Below, in pieces: positions 1 through 8,246 of a stretch of DNA of 18,563 bases. How positions within the stretch are numbered: the first letter of the stretch is position 1; the number at the start of each line of letters is the position of its first letter. The notes under the pieces are model-generated. The model searched no databases. It was not told where the DNA came from and saw only the letters and a program-made list of their open reading frames with translations. Origin of the DNA: Chloroflexota bacterium (GTDB taxonomy: Bacteria > Chloroflexota > Limnocylindria > Limnocylindrales > CSP1-4); contig JAJYXX010000383.1 of the NCBI GenBank assembly GCA_021801545.1, forward strand, positions 1-18,563, read 5' to 3'. A program made the translations under genes and the position numbers.

Positions 1-554
1 CTCCGAGAAGCGCGTCAGGAGCGAGAGCCTGGCCGGCGAGCGCCGCGATCGACCATGGCGATCGGCTGCCGAGCGGGGGATCCTGGCGGCGAAGTGAGCG
101 GCACTGCACTCAGATGGAGGACCCCTTACGGAGAATATCGAGCCCACGAGCGACCGTTCGCGGGCCGGAGCCCGGCCATCACTCGGATAGGGTTCCCCCG
201 GCGCGCATTAGCGAGTGATCCACCGATGCGCCGGCGGCGAGAGCGTTCGGCACCCCGGCGGCAAGGCTGGTGAGGCTGGTGAGGCTGGCGGGAGCGTTCG
301 TGAGCGCGTCGCCAAGGCACCCATGGGCGTGAGTGCCCGTCGGCGAGGCTGCTCGTGAACGGGCCGGCGATGCCGCCGTCGCCGAGGCCGCTGCGTGCGC
401 CGTCGGGACCCCTTGCGAGCGCGCCAAGCGGACCACGTCACACGTCGGACCGTTCCCCTTCGCCACGTCGGTGGCCCGCCGGGTGGGCTCGCGGTATCGT
501 AGCCGGGCAGGCAGACCAGCCGTGCGAGCCGGTTGGCTGCGCGCCGCCGCCTTC
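1..554. other. Left chromosomal flank without a supported gene
   Basis: No open frame here looks like a real protein. The frames that exist are GC-driven, rich in Arg, Ala and Pro, lack a convincing ribosome binding site, and overlap each other on both strands. The stretch ends at the truncated tRNA-Arg at 555 and is probably the original upstream neighbourhood of that tRNA gene. A weak TATCGT at 494-499 could be part of the old tRNA promoter, but I see no matching -35 box. Confidence 0.4.
264..290. repeat. Three tandem 9-bp units (AGGCTGGTG)
   Basis: AGGCTGGTG occurs at 264-272 and 273-281, followed by AGGCTGGCG at 282-290. It lies in the geneless left flank and has no recognised role. Confidence 0.6.
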
Positions 555-593
555 GTCCCCGTAGCTCAGTGGACAGAGCAACCGCCTTCTAAG
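555..593 (+). other. Truncated tRNA-Arg(UCU), 5' half; left attachment-site copy
   Basis: These 39 bases match positions 15628-15666 of the complete tRNA-Arg except for one D-loop base (T at 570, C at 15643). They cover the 5' acceptor strand, the D arm, the 5' anticodon stem and the loop CTTCTAA, then diverge after the first base of the 3' anticodon stem. No T arm or 3' acceptor strand follows, so this copy cannot be a working tRNA. The last 23 bases (571-593) are identical in both copies. Together with the integrase beside the other copy, this is best explained as the attL-type junction left by integration in the anticodon loop. Confidence 0.8.
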
Positions 594-937
594 TGCCCGG
601 CTGTGTGCGGGGTGCTTGCGTGCGTGGCGGGTGTACCGTAGGGGCCTCAGTTAGTTGCTCAGTGAAAGCACGAGAACGCCCCCGGTCGACCAGGACTCCG
701 CTGGTGGCACGAGGCGGGATCGCGGGTCCGGGACCGGAGCCGAGCAACCGCCAATCCCGAGAACGCGCGGCGCCGTGGCCGCTCCGGCCCGGCGACGGGC
801 TCCTGAGCGAACTCGTCCGCCTGGGCGTCTGCTCGCCGGTCGCGTGCATTCGCCGCTGTCTGCACCCATTCTGAGCGCCCCACAACACGCATTGGCGGGC
901 CTCACGGCGCCGGCCAGGGCGAAGTCCCAAACCAAAC
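594..937. other. Left end of the element, non-coding
   Basis: No supported gene. Several long overlapping frames exist on both strands, but they reflect high GC and include the repeat arm. The segment lies between the left att copy and the left inverted-repeat arm and holds a 14-bp motif at 650-663 that recurs beside the integrase. Confidence 0.5.
650..663 (+). repeat. GTTAGTTGCTCAGT motif, possible integrase arm site (left)
   Basis: This 14-mer matches GTTAGTCGCTCAGT at 15534-15547 with one mismatch. Both lie inside the element, near its two ends and close to the att copies. Arm-type sites for tyrosine integrases are arranged this way, but the assignment is an inference from position and similarity only. 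Confidence 0.35.
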
Positions 938-1027
938 CGCCCCGGCCCGTCCCGAAAGGGGACCCCCCGAAGACCGTCCAATTCGTGCTCCGCGCGGCCC
1001 CCGCCCGAGGTGTTCCGAAACGAGGCC
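938..1027 (+). repeat. Left arm of a 90-bp inverted repeat flanking the sugar operon
   Basis: The reverse complement of 8386-8476 aligns to this stretch over its whole length with one substitution and one single-base gap. Weaker similarity continues inward for about 15 bases. Just inside the arm, TTCCGAAACGAGG (about 1013-1025) can pair with CCTCGTTTCGGA (about 1043-1054), giving a further hairpin. No transposase gene lies between the arms. It may be a terminal repeat of an inserted unit or a copy of a dispersed genomic repeat. Confidence 0.85.
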
Positions 1028-1131
1028 CTTTCGGAACGGGCCACCTCGTTTCGGATGAGGTCATTCTGGGCGTGGCCGGCCGCGCGCTTGGCCCCGTGCG
1101 GGCGGCTGCGCGAGGCTGGACAACATGCCGT

Positions 1132-1160
1132 TTGCATTTCCGTTTCGAGTCTTCTAGCAT
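1132..1160 (+). promoter_or_regulatory. Candidate sigma70-type promoter of the sugar operon
   Basis: TTGCAT (1132-1137) and TAGCAT (1155-1160) are separated by 17 bases, in a relatively AT-rich patch about 75 bases before the first start codon. The -10 matches the consensus at four of six positions and the -35 at three. The placement directly before a palindrome supports it, but it is only a candidate. Confidence 0.4.
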
Positions 1161-1163
1161 ACA

Positions 1164-1179
1164 TGGACACTTGTCTCCA
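1164..1179. promoter_or_regulatory. 16-bp palindrome, candidate GntR operator
   Basis: TGGACACTTGTCTCCA has the symmetric form TGGA-n-AC-nn-GT-n-TCCA and starts four bases after the proposed -10 box, over the expected transcription start. GntR-family repressors bind short palindromes at such positions, and a GntR/UTRA regulator is the last gene of this operon. A second short inverted repeat, AGCCT-n5-AGGCT, follows at 1179-1193. Confidence 0.4.
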
Positions 1180-1235
1180 GCCTCCTCTAGGCTCGGGAGT
1201 TCACCGAATACTCAGCACTGGTCGGAGCGTGGCGC

Positions 1236-2774
1236 ATGACTTCTAGAAGTCTGGCAGTCCAAATGCCGGCAACCAGCGACACCGATTCGCCGGTCTTAGA
1301 GGTCAGCAACCTTACAAAGGCATACGGGGATTCCGTTGTCCTCGATCACGTGGACCTCAACGTCCGGGCCGGCGAGGTCCATGCGCTGCTGGGCGAGAAC
1401 GGCGCAGGAAAGTCGACCCTGATCAAGATCGTCTCAGGCGTTGTTCTGCCCGACGCCGGACACGTGAAGATCAATGGGTCGGAGTTCCGGCTTGGCTCGC
1501 CGCGGGTCGCCATGCAGGCGGGTGCCGCAACACTCCATCAGGAGTTGGCGACCGTGGGAGGACTGACGGTCGCTGAGAACGTCTTCTTGGGGCGCGACGT
1601 GCCCACGTTTCTCGGCAAGATGAGGTGGGGGTCCATCAACGCCGCGGCGAAGGCGATTTTCGCCGACCTCGGTCAGGACATCGACGTAACCCTCGACGCA
1701 GATCTCCTGTCGCCGGTTGGCAGGACGATGACCGCGTTGGCGCGCGCCGTCTCGCAGCAATGTTCCATCCTCATCCTCGACGAGCCAACCGCCGCACTTA
1801 CCGGCTCTGAGACGACGGACTTGTTCGCTGCCATGCGCCGCCTTCAGCAGCGAGGCATCGGCATCTTGTACGTCTCGCACCGGCTCGAGGAGGTCTTCGG
1901 GATTGCGAATCGCTACACCGTTCTGCGGAACGGACAGCGTGTCCGCACCGGCACTCTTGGTGACACGAGCGTAGAAGCGGTCATCACGATGATGGCCGGA
2001 CGGCCCGTCGAGACCCTCTTTCCTAAGCGCGATCCGAAGCCAGGCGCTGTCGTGCTTGAGGCGCATCGCCTCTGCGGCAAACGCGTTCGCAACGTGTCAC
2101 TGGACGTTCACGCGGGTGAAGTCGTCGGCATTGCCGGACTCGCTGGGTCAGGGCGCAGCGAAGTCTTGCGCATGATCGGCGGGGCCCAGCGCAGGGTCTC
2201 GGGCCAGACGGTCTTGAATGGGCGCGAGTTCAACCCCGGATCCCCGGGGGACGCCCACCGCGCTCGCGTAGCGCTCGTGCCGCAGGAGCGAAGGTCCGAG
2301 GCCTTGGTCCCGGATTCGGTCGAACGAAACCTGAACTCCACGACGATCGCCTCCCACACGTCGGCTGGCCGCTTCCTCGTTTCCCGACCGAAGGAAAGAA
2401 GGCACGCCCAGGGACTCTGGGAGGAGTTCCACATCCGGGGGCATGGCCTCCATCAACCGGTGATGGAACTCTCCGGCGGCAACCAACAGAAGGTATCGAT
2501 CGCGAAGTTCTTGGCGCTGAAACCGCGAGTCCTTCTCCTCGATGAGCCGACGCGTGGGGTGGACGTGTCCACGAAGGTCCAGATCTACAGGTTGATCCGG
2601 CGGCAGGCAGATTTCGGTTGTGCGGTCCTCGTCGTGAGTTCGGAGTTGCCTGAACTGCAGGGCCTCTGCGACCGGATCGTCGTCCTCCATGAGGGTCGGG
2701 CCTTCGCCACCTTCGACGGGGCGAAGGTGTCTGAAGAGGAACTGCTTCAAGCCTGTTACGGGAGGTCGGGGTGA
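1236..2774 (+). CDS. Ribose/xylose-type sugar ABC transporter, tandem ATP-binding protein
   Basis: This is the 512-residue ATPase of a CUT2-family importer (RbsA/XylG/MglA type) that drives sugar uptake at the inner face of the membrane. It has two fused nucleotide-binding domains. NBD1 carries a canonical Walker A GENGAGKST (53-61) and Walker B ILILDEPT (178-185). NBD2 has a degenerate Walker A GLAGSGRSE (301-309), a canonical signature LSGGNQQK (412-419) and Walker B VLLLDEPT (432-439). The NBD1 signature is degenerate (LSPVGRTM, around 158-165), so only one of the two composite ATP sites looks intact. The ATG at 1236 has GGAG eight bases upstream. The length is normal for the family. It is the first gene of the operon, and its stop overlaps the permease start by 4 bases (GTGA). 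The substrate cannot be read from this subunit. Confidence 0.95.
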   Translation: MTSRSLAVQMPATSDTDSPVLEVSNLTKAYGDSVVLDHVDLNVRAGEVHALLGENGAGKSTLIKIVSGVVLPDAGHVKINGSEFRLGSPRVAMQAGAATLHQELATVGGLTVAENVFLGRDVPTFLGKMRWGSINAAAKAIFADLGQDIDVTLDADLLSPVGRTMTALARAVSQQCSILILDEPTAALTGSETTDLFAAMRRLQQRGIGILYVSHRLEEVFGIANRYTVLRNGQRVRTGTLGDTSVEAVITMMAGRPVETLFPKRDPKPGAVVLEAHRLCGKRVRNVSLDVHAGEVVGIAGLAGSGRSEVLRMIGGAQRRVSGQTVLNGREFNPGSPGDAHRARVALVPQERRSEALVPDSVERNLNSTTIASHTSAGRFLVSRPKERRHAQGLWEEFHIRGHGLHQPVMELSGGNQQKVSIAKFLALKPRVLLLDEPTRGVDVSTKVQIYRLIRRQADFGCAVLVVSSELPELQGLCDRIVVLHEGRAFATFDGAKVSEEELLQACYGRSG

Positions 2775-3829
2775 GTCCGACAGTCGTGCCTTCGGATCCA
2801 GCCGATGTCGATGAGCTTCTGGGGGCAAAGCCCATCGCCGAGTACGGTCGCCGACGTGGACGCCTGGGGCGGGCCAAGCCGTTGGTCGGCCCCATGGCCC
2901 TCCTCGCCATCGTCGCATTCTTTGGGGTCCTCTACCCGACCACCTTCCTGACCCCGACGAACCTCCTGACGAACGTCCTGGAGACAGTCTCATTCGCGGC
3001 GATCGTCGCGGCTGCGCAGACCATTGTCATGGTCGTCGGCGATTTCGACCTCTCGGTCGGCGGGGTTGCGGCCTTGGCCACCTCGTTCACAGCGGCGATC
3101 ATCACCACAACGACCCTGAGCGGAGCGCCACAGGAGCCTGGGTCGGTTCTGTTCGCAGTTCTGCTTGGCTTGTTCGTGGGTCTCGTGTGCGGAGTGGTCA
3201 GCGGGGTTCTCGTCTCGTACCTCGGCGTCCTCGCCTTCATTGCGACGCTCGGCATGGCGCAGGTCTACACGAGTCTGGCCCGCTTCAGGGTTGACGGTAA
3301 GCCGGTCTACGGGCTCGTCGAGCAAGGATTTGTTGCCGTTGCCCGGGGAGAAACGCTGGGCCTGTCGAACAAGGTGTGGATCGCGGCTCTGATTGCGGGG
3401 GCGGTGTGGTTCCTCCTGGATCAGACGACACTCGGCCGGAAGATGTACGCCGTCGGCGGTAATGCCGAAGCCGCCCGGTATTCGGGCATCAATACAAAGG
3501 CGATACGCCTCATCGCGTTTGCCCTGGGTGGGGTCGGGGCCGCCGCGGCAGGGCTCCTCCAAGCCGCGAACACGGCGACTGCGAACACAGCCGCCACTCA
3601 ACCGTGGATGCTCCAGTCGATCGCCGGCGTGTTCATTGGAATGGCCATGTTCCGTAACGGAAGGCCGAATCTCCCGGGATCGATCCTCGGTGTGGTGCTG
3701 CTCCGAGTCCTCGACAACGGACTCAATTTCACGGGGATCAACGACTACCTGCAGAGCGCGATCTCGGGCCTCGCGATCGTGATCGCCGTCCTGCCACCGG
3801 CGATTGCTCGGCTACGCGCCCAGCGATGA
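2771..3829 (+). CDS. Ribose/xylose-type sugar ABC transporter permease
   Basis: This 352-residue polytopic membrane protein is of the RbsC/XylH type (BPD_transp_2 family). Roughly nine or ten hydrophobic segments run from about residue 40 to 347, after a charged cytoplasmic N-terminus of about 35 residues. Two family hallmarks are visible: GDFDLSVG (90-97), matching the usual GGIDLSVG, and AVGGNAEAARYSGIN (227-241), the cytoplasmic loop thought to contact the ATPase. It starts with GTG overlapping the stop of the ATPase gene, so translation is probably coupled. It would form the homodimeric channel with the upstream ATPase and the downstream lipoprotein. Confidence 0.95.
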   Translation: MSPTVVPSDPADVDELLGAKPIAEYGRRRGRLGRAKPLVGPMALLAIVAFFGVLYPTTFLTPTNLLTNVLETVSFAAIVAAAQTIVMVVGDFDLSVGGVAALATSFTAAIITTTTLSGAPQEPGSVLFAVLLGLFVGLVCGVVSGVLVSYLGVLAFIATLGMAQVYTSLARFRVDGKPVYGLVEQGFVAVARGETLGLSNKVWIAALIAGAVWFLLDQTTLGRKMYAVGGNAEAARYSGINTKAIRLIAFALGGVGAAAAGLLQAANTATANTAATQPWMLQSIAGVFIGMAMFRNGRPNLPGSILGVVLLRVLDNGLNFTGINDYLQSAISGLAIVIAVLPPAIARLRAQR

Positions 3830-3996
3830 GTGGGAAGCCAGAGCCGCGAGAAGCGGGTCGGTCGCTGAGGAGGGTCCGTGAAATGCAGAGGTCGTCACGA
3901 CGATCGATAGGTGGAGGAGAAAGGATCGCCCAGCCAAGCGTAGATCCCGCGATACGGCCATTCGTGAGCAAGGTTGAAGCAGCAGGAGAGAACGTC

Positions 3997-5010
3997 GTGA
4001 AACCATATGTGGGCCGATGGATGAAGTCAGCCTCCGTGGCCGTTCTAGGTTTGGCGATTGCCGGGTGCGGAAGCGCCGCCACGGGCTCGATCTCGCCCGC
4101 CCCGTCAGTGTCGGTCACGCCTTCATCGGCCGCCGCGACGCCAGCCGCTAGCGCATCTGAAAAGGCCAAGACCATCGCGATCATCTCGCCCGATTACGCG
4201 GCACAACCGGCGGCGAAAGAGGCGATCGACCTCTTCATGGCCGAGGCCAAGAGCCAGGGCTACGTCGTCACCCTGACTGACACTAACAGCGACAACGCGG
4301 CGATCAATGGAGAGATCACGACAGCTGTGTCCCAGAACGTGGACGCGATCGTCACCGCGTTTGGCACGCCCCAGGAGTTCGGCGAGGGGCTCGCCAAAGC
4401 CGGCGCGGCTAAGGTCCCCGTGTTCGGTCTTGACACCGGCGGCGTCGTCGCACCGACCCTCGTCAACGTCACGACGGACAACAATTACCTCGGAGAGGCG
4501 TCCGCGCAGGCCATGATCGACGCAATGGGCGGAAAAGGCAGCGTGATCATGATCGCGTTCGATGCCTTTGAGCCGGTGCGTCTGCGTGCTGTTGCGGCGA
4601 AGGCCCTGTTCGAGGCCAAGGGCATCAAGATCCTCGAGTACAAGCAGGGCGACCCGGCGGACTCAACCGGGAAGGCCAAGGCCATCGTTGGCGACCTTCT
4701 CACCAAGTACCCCAAGGGGACAGTCCAGGGTGTCTGGGCGGCTTGGGACGCGTCCGCGCTCGGTGCCTATCAAGCAACCCAGGCAGCGGGGCGCTCCGAG
4801 GTCTTCATCACGGGCGTGGACGGACAGTCGTTCGCGCAGGCCGAGGTCGCCAAGGGCCTCAACTGGATCGCAACCGTTCGCCAGGACTGGCCGACGATCG
4901 CAAAGACCCTCACCGGCATCATCAACGACCACTTTGCCGGCAAGGATCCGACGAACACGACGGTGTTTGTTCCGGCGATCCTGATCACGAAGGCGAACGC
5001 CAAGCCATAG
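3997..5010 (+). CDS. Sugar-binding lipoprotein of the ABC transporter
   Basis: This 337-residue extracytoplasmic solute-binding protein is of the RbsB/XylF-like Peripla_BP_4 type and delivers ligand to the permease. I chose the GTG at 3997 because AGGAGAG sits six to seven bases upstream and a typical lipoprotein signal follows: basic start, hydrophobic stretch and lipobox LAIAGC with the lipid-anchored Cys at residue 24. The frame stays open back to an ATG at 3826 that overlaps the permease stop, but those 57 extra residues are polar, lack a ribosome binding site and would bury the signal peptide. A Ser/Ala/Thr/Pro-rich linker follows the Cys, then the first binding lobe (about residue 45 onward, AIISPDYAAQPAAKEAIDLF). 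Motifs such as DTNSDNAAI and VDAIVT are typical of sugar binders. The ligand is unknown. Confidence 0.9.
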   Translation: MKPYVGRWMKSASVAVLGLAIAGCGSAATGSISPAPSVSVTPSSAAATPAASASEKAKTIAIISPDYAAQPAAKEAIDLFMAEAKSQGYVVTLTDTNSDNAAINGEITTAVSQNVDAIVTAFGTPQEFGEGLAKAGAAKVPVFGLDTGGVVAPTLVNVTTDNNYLGEASAQAMIDAMGGKGSVIMIAFDAFEPVRLRAVAAKALFEAKGIKILEYKQGDPADSTGKAKAIVGDLLTKYPKGTVQGVWAAWDASALGAYQATQAAGRSEVFITGVDGQSFAQAEVAKGLNWIATVRQDWPTIAKTLTGIINDHFAGKDPTNTTVFVPAILITKANAKP

Positions 5011-5067
5011 CACCCGAGCAGGAGCCAGGTTGTCGACGACAATTACCGGTTCACCCGCGAGGTCACC

Positions 5068-5898
5068 ATGAACAGAGTTCAGACACCGACGCTAACTGGA
5101 CGAGACCGGCTCCGGGCTCTGTTCGGTGGGGATCACCCGGCAGTCATTGCGTATGTGCCGTTCGGCGACCCCCTTGCCCAAGGGGAACAGCATCTCGATG
5201 CTTACTGCGACGCCGGCGTATCGGTTCTCGAGATCGGGATGCCGACCCGCGACGCCTATCTGGATGGTCCAGAGGTGGGCGACAGCATGCGACGCGCGCT
5301 CGATGCCGGCGCGAGCCCTCGGTCAATCGCCAAGCGGCTCGCCCGGTGGCGCACGGAACGCGGCAACCCGGCACCGGCAATCGTGTGGATGGGATACCCG
5401 GGCCTCGACCTCGCGTCTATCGAGTTCGCGGCAGACCTCGGCGCCATCGATGGCCTGCTGATCGTGGACGAGCAAACACGACGCGACACCGCCGAACTAC
5501 CCCGGAAGCTCAAGGCGATGGGTACGGCCCACTGTGCCTTCGTGTCCTGGGACGCCACCGATGACGAACTCCGGGTGGCTTCCACCGCAACCGGATACGT
5601 CATGGTCCAAGCTCGACCGGGGCCCACGGGAACCGGTCATCCGCCGAGCATCCCCGACCGCCAGGTTGGCCTTGCGCGCCGAAGCGCACCCGGCATCCCG
5701 GTCGTGGCAGGCTTCGGGGTTCAGAGCGCGCTTGAATTGCGCGGCGTGGCGGCTTCGGGGGTTGACGGCATCGTGGTGGGGAGCGCGTGCGTAAAGGCCC
5801 TGTGCGAGGGCAAGGCCCCGGCCCTGAGCTCGCTTCTCGAATCCCTCGTCGCCGAGGCGTTCACACTGCCCCGTTATCCCGCCGTGTCAGATTCCTGA
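5068..5898 (+). CDS. TrpA-like (tryptophan synthase alpha-like) putative retro-aldolase
   Basis: This 276-residue TIM-barrel protein resembles tryptophan synthase alpha, but it sits in a sugar operon with no trp genes. The catalytic strand ELGIPFSDPLADGP of TrpA appears as EIGMPTRDAYLDGP (55-68), so the catalytic Glu (E55, E. coli Glu49) and Asp (D66, E. coli Asp60) are kept. The phosphate-binding loops are also kept: RPGPTG (183-188), GFG (215-217) and GSA (238-240). The E. coli Tyr175 position is Met here, and the indole-pocket segments differ. By analogy, it may cleave a phosphorylated compound, perhaps the product of the neighbouring kinase, releasing glyceraldehyde 3-phosphate; this is inference. 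The ATG at 5068 is preceded by GAGGT. It lies 57 bases after the binding-protein gene and 19 before the kinase. A true second TrpA is the less likely alternative. Confidence 0.8.
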   Translation: MNRVQTPTLTGRDRLRALFGGDHPAVIAYVPFGDPLAQGEQHLDAYCDAGVSVLEIGMPTRDAYLDGPEVGDSMRRALDAGASPRSIAKRLARWRTERGNPAPAIVWMGYPGLDLASIEFAADLGAIDGLLIVDEQTRRDTAELPRKLKAMGTAHCAFVSWDATDDELRVASTATGYVMVQARPGPTGTGHPPSIPDRQVGLARRSAPGIPVVAGFGVQSALELRGVAASGVDGIVVGSACVKALCEGKAPALSSLLESLVAEAFTLPRYPAVSDS

Positions 5899-5917
5899 TT
5901 GAGTCGATGGGCCAAGA

Positions 5918-7408
5918 GTGATAGACGCAGTCCTCGGATTCGATGTCGGCACGACCGCCGTCAAGGCTGGTCTGATCTCGCTCGACGACAACCAACCCCT
6001 TGGGATGGCCAGACGGGCGTATCCCACACTACGCCGGGAGCAGGGTTGGGTCGAGCACGATCCGACGTCATGGATCGCCGCTATGGCTGAGTGCTGGGAT
6101 CAGCTCAGCCGGGAGTCTTCGCAGGTAAGGCTCCGGGCCGTCGGGGTTTGCTCGCAGGTGAACACGCACCTGCTGGTTGACGCTGAGCTTTCGCCGGTTC
6201 GGGACGCGATTGTGTGGCAGGACGTGCGCGCAGCCGGCGAGGCAGCCGAGCTCGATGCCCGGGTCAGCGACGCCCAGCGCGTCGCTTTCTGGCGAGGACC
6301 CTTCACGATCGATGCCTCGTTCGCCCTGTCTCGGTTGGAGTGGATTCGCCGCCATGAGCCCACGGCGGCCGCTGCCGGAAGATGGCTGCTTGCGCCCAAG
6401 GACTACTGCGTCGCCGCGCTATGCGGCGCCGTTGTGACAGACACGATGAGCCCCATTGGCCTTGTCGGAGTCGACCATCGCTACATCTCGGGAGTGACGG
6501 ACTTGGTCGACGGTTCGGCTGAGTTGCTGCCCCCCATCCTGCCGTTCGATGGGCTCGCCGGATACGTGAGACTGGGTAACCCGGTAGGCCTGCCCGTCGG
6601 CGTGCCCGTTGCCGTAGGTAGCATGGACGCGTGGGGGAGCGTCTACGGATCCGGTGTCGTGAGTCCGGGCCAGGCGATGGAAGTGGCGGGCACGTCCGAG
6701 ATCGTCGGCGTCGTCTCGGACCGAGCTGTCCCGACTCCAGGCGTGATCAGCTTCCCGCCAGTTCGCGGGATCTACCTGCACGCCGGTCCGACCCAGGCTG
6801 GAGGAGACGCCCTACAGTGGGCCGCCCGATGTTTCGGGATCGCAGTCGAGGATGTGGTGGCCCTGGCCGCAGAGGCACGAGCCATGGCCCAGGCGATCGT
6901 GTTCCTTCCGCATCTCAGCGGCGAACGTGCGCCCATCTGGAACCCCGACGCTCGTGGTGTGTTCCTCGGCGTGTCGGCGTCCACAGAGCTCAAGCACCTC
7001 GCCTTGGCCGTTCTCGAAGGAGTTGCGTTCTCTGCCCGGCAGCTCATCGAGGCATGCGAATCTGCCTCCGGGACGCGCGTGCGCGAGGTGAGGTTGTCAG
7101 GTGGTGGGGCACAGAGCGAGCTGTGGAATCGGATCAAGGCATCGACCCAAGGCCGCTCTCTCAAGGTGCTCCGGATCCTCGATTCGGGCGTCGTCGGAGC
7201 AGCTCTCATGGGTGCGGTTGCGGCCGGCCTCGAGCCCAACCTTGAGGACGCGGCGACGCGACGTGTAGCCATCTCGGCGGAGGTAGAACCCGAGTCGGGC
7301 GAGTCGTCTCGACTGGAGCATCTCTACGGCATCTATCGCGAATCGTACCAATCCCTTGTCGGAGTCTTCGGCAAGCTCCAATCTCGGTCCGAGGGTCCGT
7401 CCGTATGA
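5918..7408 (+). CDS. FGGY-family carbohydrate kinase (xylulokinase-like)
   Basis: This 496-residue kinase should phosphorylate the imported sugar or polyol with ATP in the cytoplasm. The N-terminal ATPase-fold motif is LGFDVGTTAVKAGL (6-19), and IVWQDVRA (98-105) is the usual FGGY substrate-region motif. The likely catalytic base is D237 in GSMDAWG (234-240), followed by the AGTSE phosphate loop (257-261). The C-terminal domain shows LPHLSGERAPIWNPDARG and the adenine-binding LSGGGAQSELWNRI. The length fits xylulokinase/glycerol-kinase relatives, but FGGY specificity (xylulose, ribulose, erythritol, others) cannot be read by eye. The start is GTG at 5918 with only a weak ribosome binding site, 19 bases after the TrpA-like stop. 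Its own stop overlaps the regulator start as ATGA. Confidence 0.92.
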   Translation: MIDAVLGFDVGTTAVKAGLISLDDNQPLGMARRAYPTLRREQGWVEHDPTSWIAAMAECWDQLSRESSQVRLRAVGVCSQVNTHLLVDAELSPVRDAIVWQDVRAAGEAAELDARVSDAQRVAFWRGPFTIDASFALSRLEWIRRHEPTAAAAGRWLLAPKDYCVAALCGAVVTDTMSPIGLVGVDHRYISGVTDLVDGSAELLPPILPFDGLAGYVRLGNPVGLPVGVPVAVGSMDAWGSVYGSGVVSPGQAMEVAGTSEIVGVVSDRAVPTPGVISFPPVRGIYLHAGPTQAGGDALQWAARCFGIAVEDVVALAAEARAMAQAIVFLPHLSGERAPIWNPDARGVFLGVSASTELKHLALAVLEGVAFSARQLIEACESASGTRVREVRLSGGGAQSELWNRIKASTQGRSLKVLRILDSGVVGAALMGAVAAGLEPNLEDAATRRVAISAEVEPESGESSRLEHLYGIYRESYQSLVGVFGKLQSRSEGPSV

Positions 7409-8208
7409 AGCCGCCGCTCGACGTGCCCGCGCCGCAAGGCGGGCGATTCAAGGGGGACTACCCACAACATGATCTGAAGTACGTCGCAATCTGCAAGGAC
7501 TTGCGAGCAAGAATCACCACGGGTGAATACCTCCCCGGCCGTCGTCTTCCGAGTCAGCTGGCTCTCGCAGTTGCGTATGGCGTGACCGTCATGACTCTCC
7601 GTCAAGCCCTAGCCGAACTTGGCGCTGAGGGCCTTGTCGAGACCTCGCATGGCCGAGGGACGTTCGTCGCGGCGCGGCCCTTCAAGTACCGGCTGAATCA
7701 TCTGTCTTCGTTCGCCCAAGACATGAGAACGCAGGGCAAGTTCGTCACGACGCGCGTCCTTTACTCGGGACTTGTCGCCGAGGCTGAACCCGCGCTCTGT
7801 GCCCGGTTGGCGCTGCCTTCCAGCGAGCGGCCCTACCAACTGGATCGGGTTCGTTTCGTCGACGGTGTGCCCGTCGTATTCCAGCGAAGCTATCTCCCCG
7901 CATCAATCGGCCGAAAGCTCCAGCCGAACAGCCTCGAAACGGAATCTCTGTACGATGTGCTGCGAACCCAACAGCAGCTCGATGTGGTCCGTGCTGTAGA
8001 AACGGTGAAGGCTGTCGGACTGCCTGCGGCAGAGGCTAAGGCGCTTGGGCGACCGCCGGGCACTCCAGCATTCCTCTCGACGAGGCTCTCCCTCGCCGAC
8101 GGCGACCGACCAGTCCTGTTCGACAAGGCCTACATCTCCGGCGAAGCGGTCGAGATCTCTACCGACAGAGTTGCCGACTCGCTGCGGCTCAGCTTTCGGG
8201 TGCGATAA
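7405..8208 (+). CDS. GntR/HutC-family (UTRA) transcriptional regulator
   Basis: This 267-residue regulator has an N-terminal winged helix (about 24-88) with the GntR pattern GEYLPGRRLPSQLALA, VTVMTLRQALAELGAEGLV and the wing GRGTFVA. A UTRA ligand-binding domain follows (about 100-260), with the typical PYQLDRVRFVDGVPVVF and a conserved C-terminal strand region. UTRA proteins usually sense the pathway substrate or its phosphate and release DNA on binding. It is the last gene of the sugar operon and overlaps the kinase stop by 4 bases, so it probably controls its own operon, perhaps through the palindrome at 1164-1179. No separate promoter is apparent. Confidence 0.93.
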   Translation: MKPPLDVPAPQGGRFKGDYPQHDLKYVAICKDLRARITTGEYLPGRRLPSQLALAVAYGVTVMTLRQALAELGAEGLVETSHGRGTFVAARPFKYRLNHLSSFAQDMRTQGKFVTTRVLYSGLVAEAEPALCARLALPSSERPYQLDRVRFVDGVPVVFQRSYLPASIGRKLQPNSLETESLYDVLRTQQQLDVVRAVETVKAVGLPAAEAKALGRPPGTPAFLSTRLSLADGDRPVLFDKAYISGEAVEISTDRVADSLRLSFRVR

Positions 8209-8246
8209 CCGGGTAGTGTCCAGCGGAGCGGTTGACTTTGCCGCTT

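Noticed and set aside
589..1239. Long overlapping open frames on both strands before the sugar operon
   Set aside because: They run through the inverted-repeat arm, have Arg/Pro/Gly-rich composition, lack ribosome binding sites and match no family. High GC explains the absence of stops.
3826..3996. N-terminal extension of the binding protein from the ATG overlapping the permease stop
   Set aside because: It has no Shine-Dalgarno sequence and would place 57 polar residues before the lipoprotein signal. The GTG at 3997 with AGGAGAG fits better.
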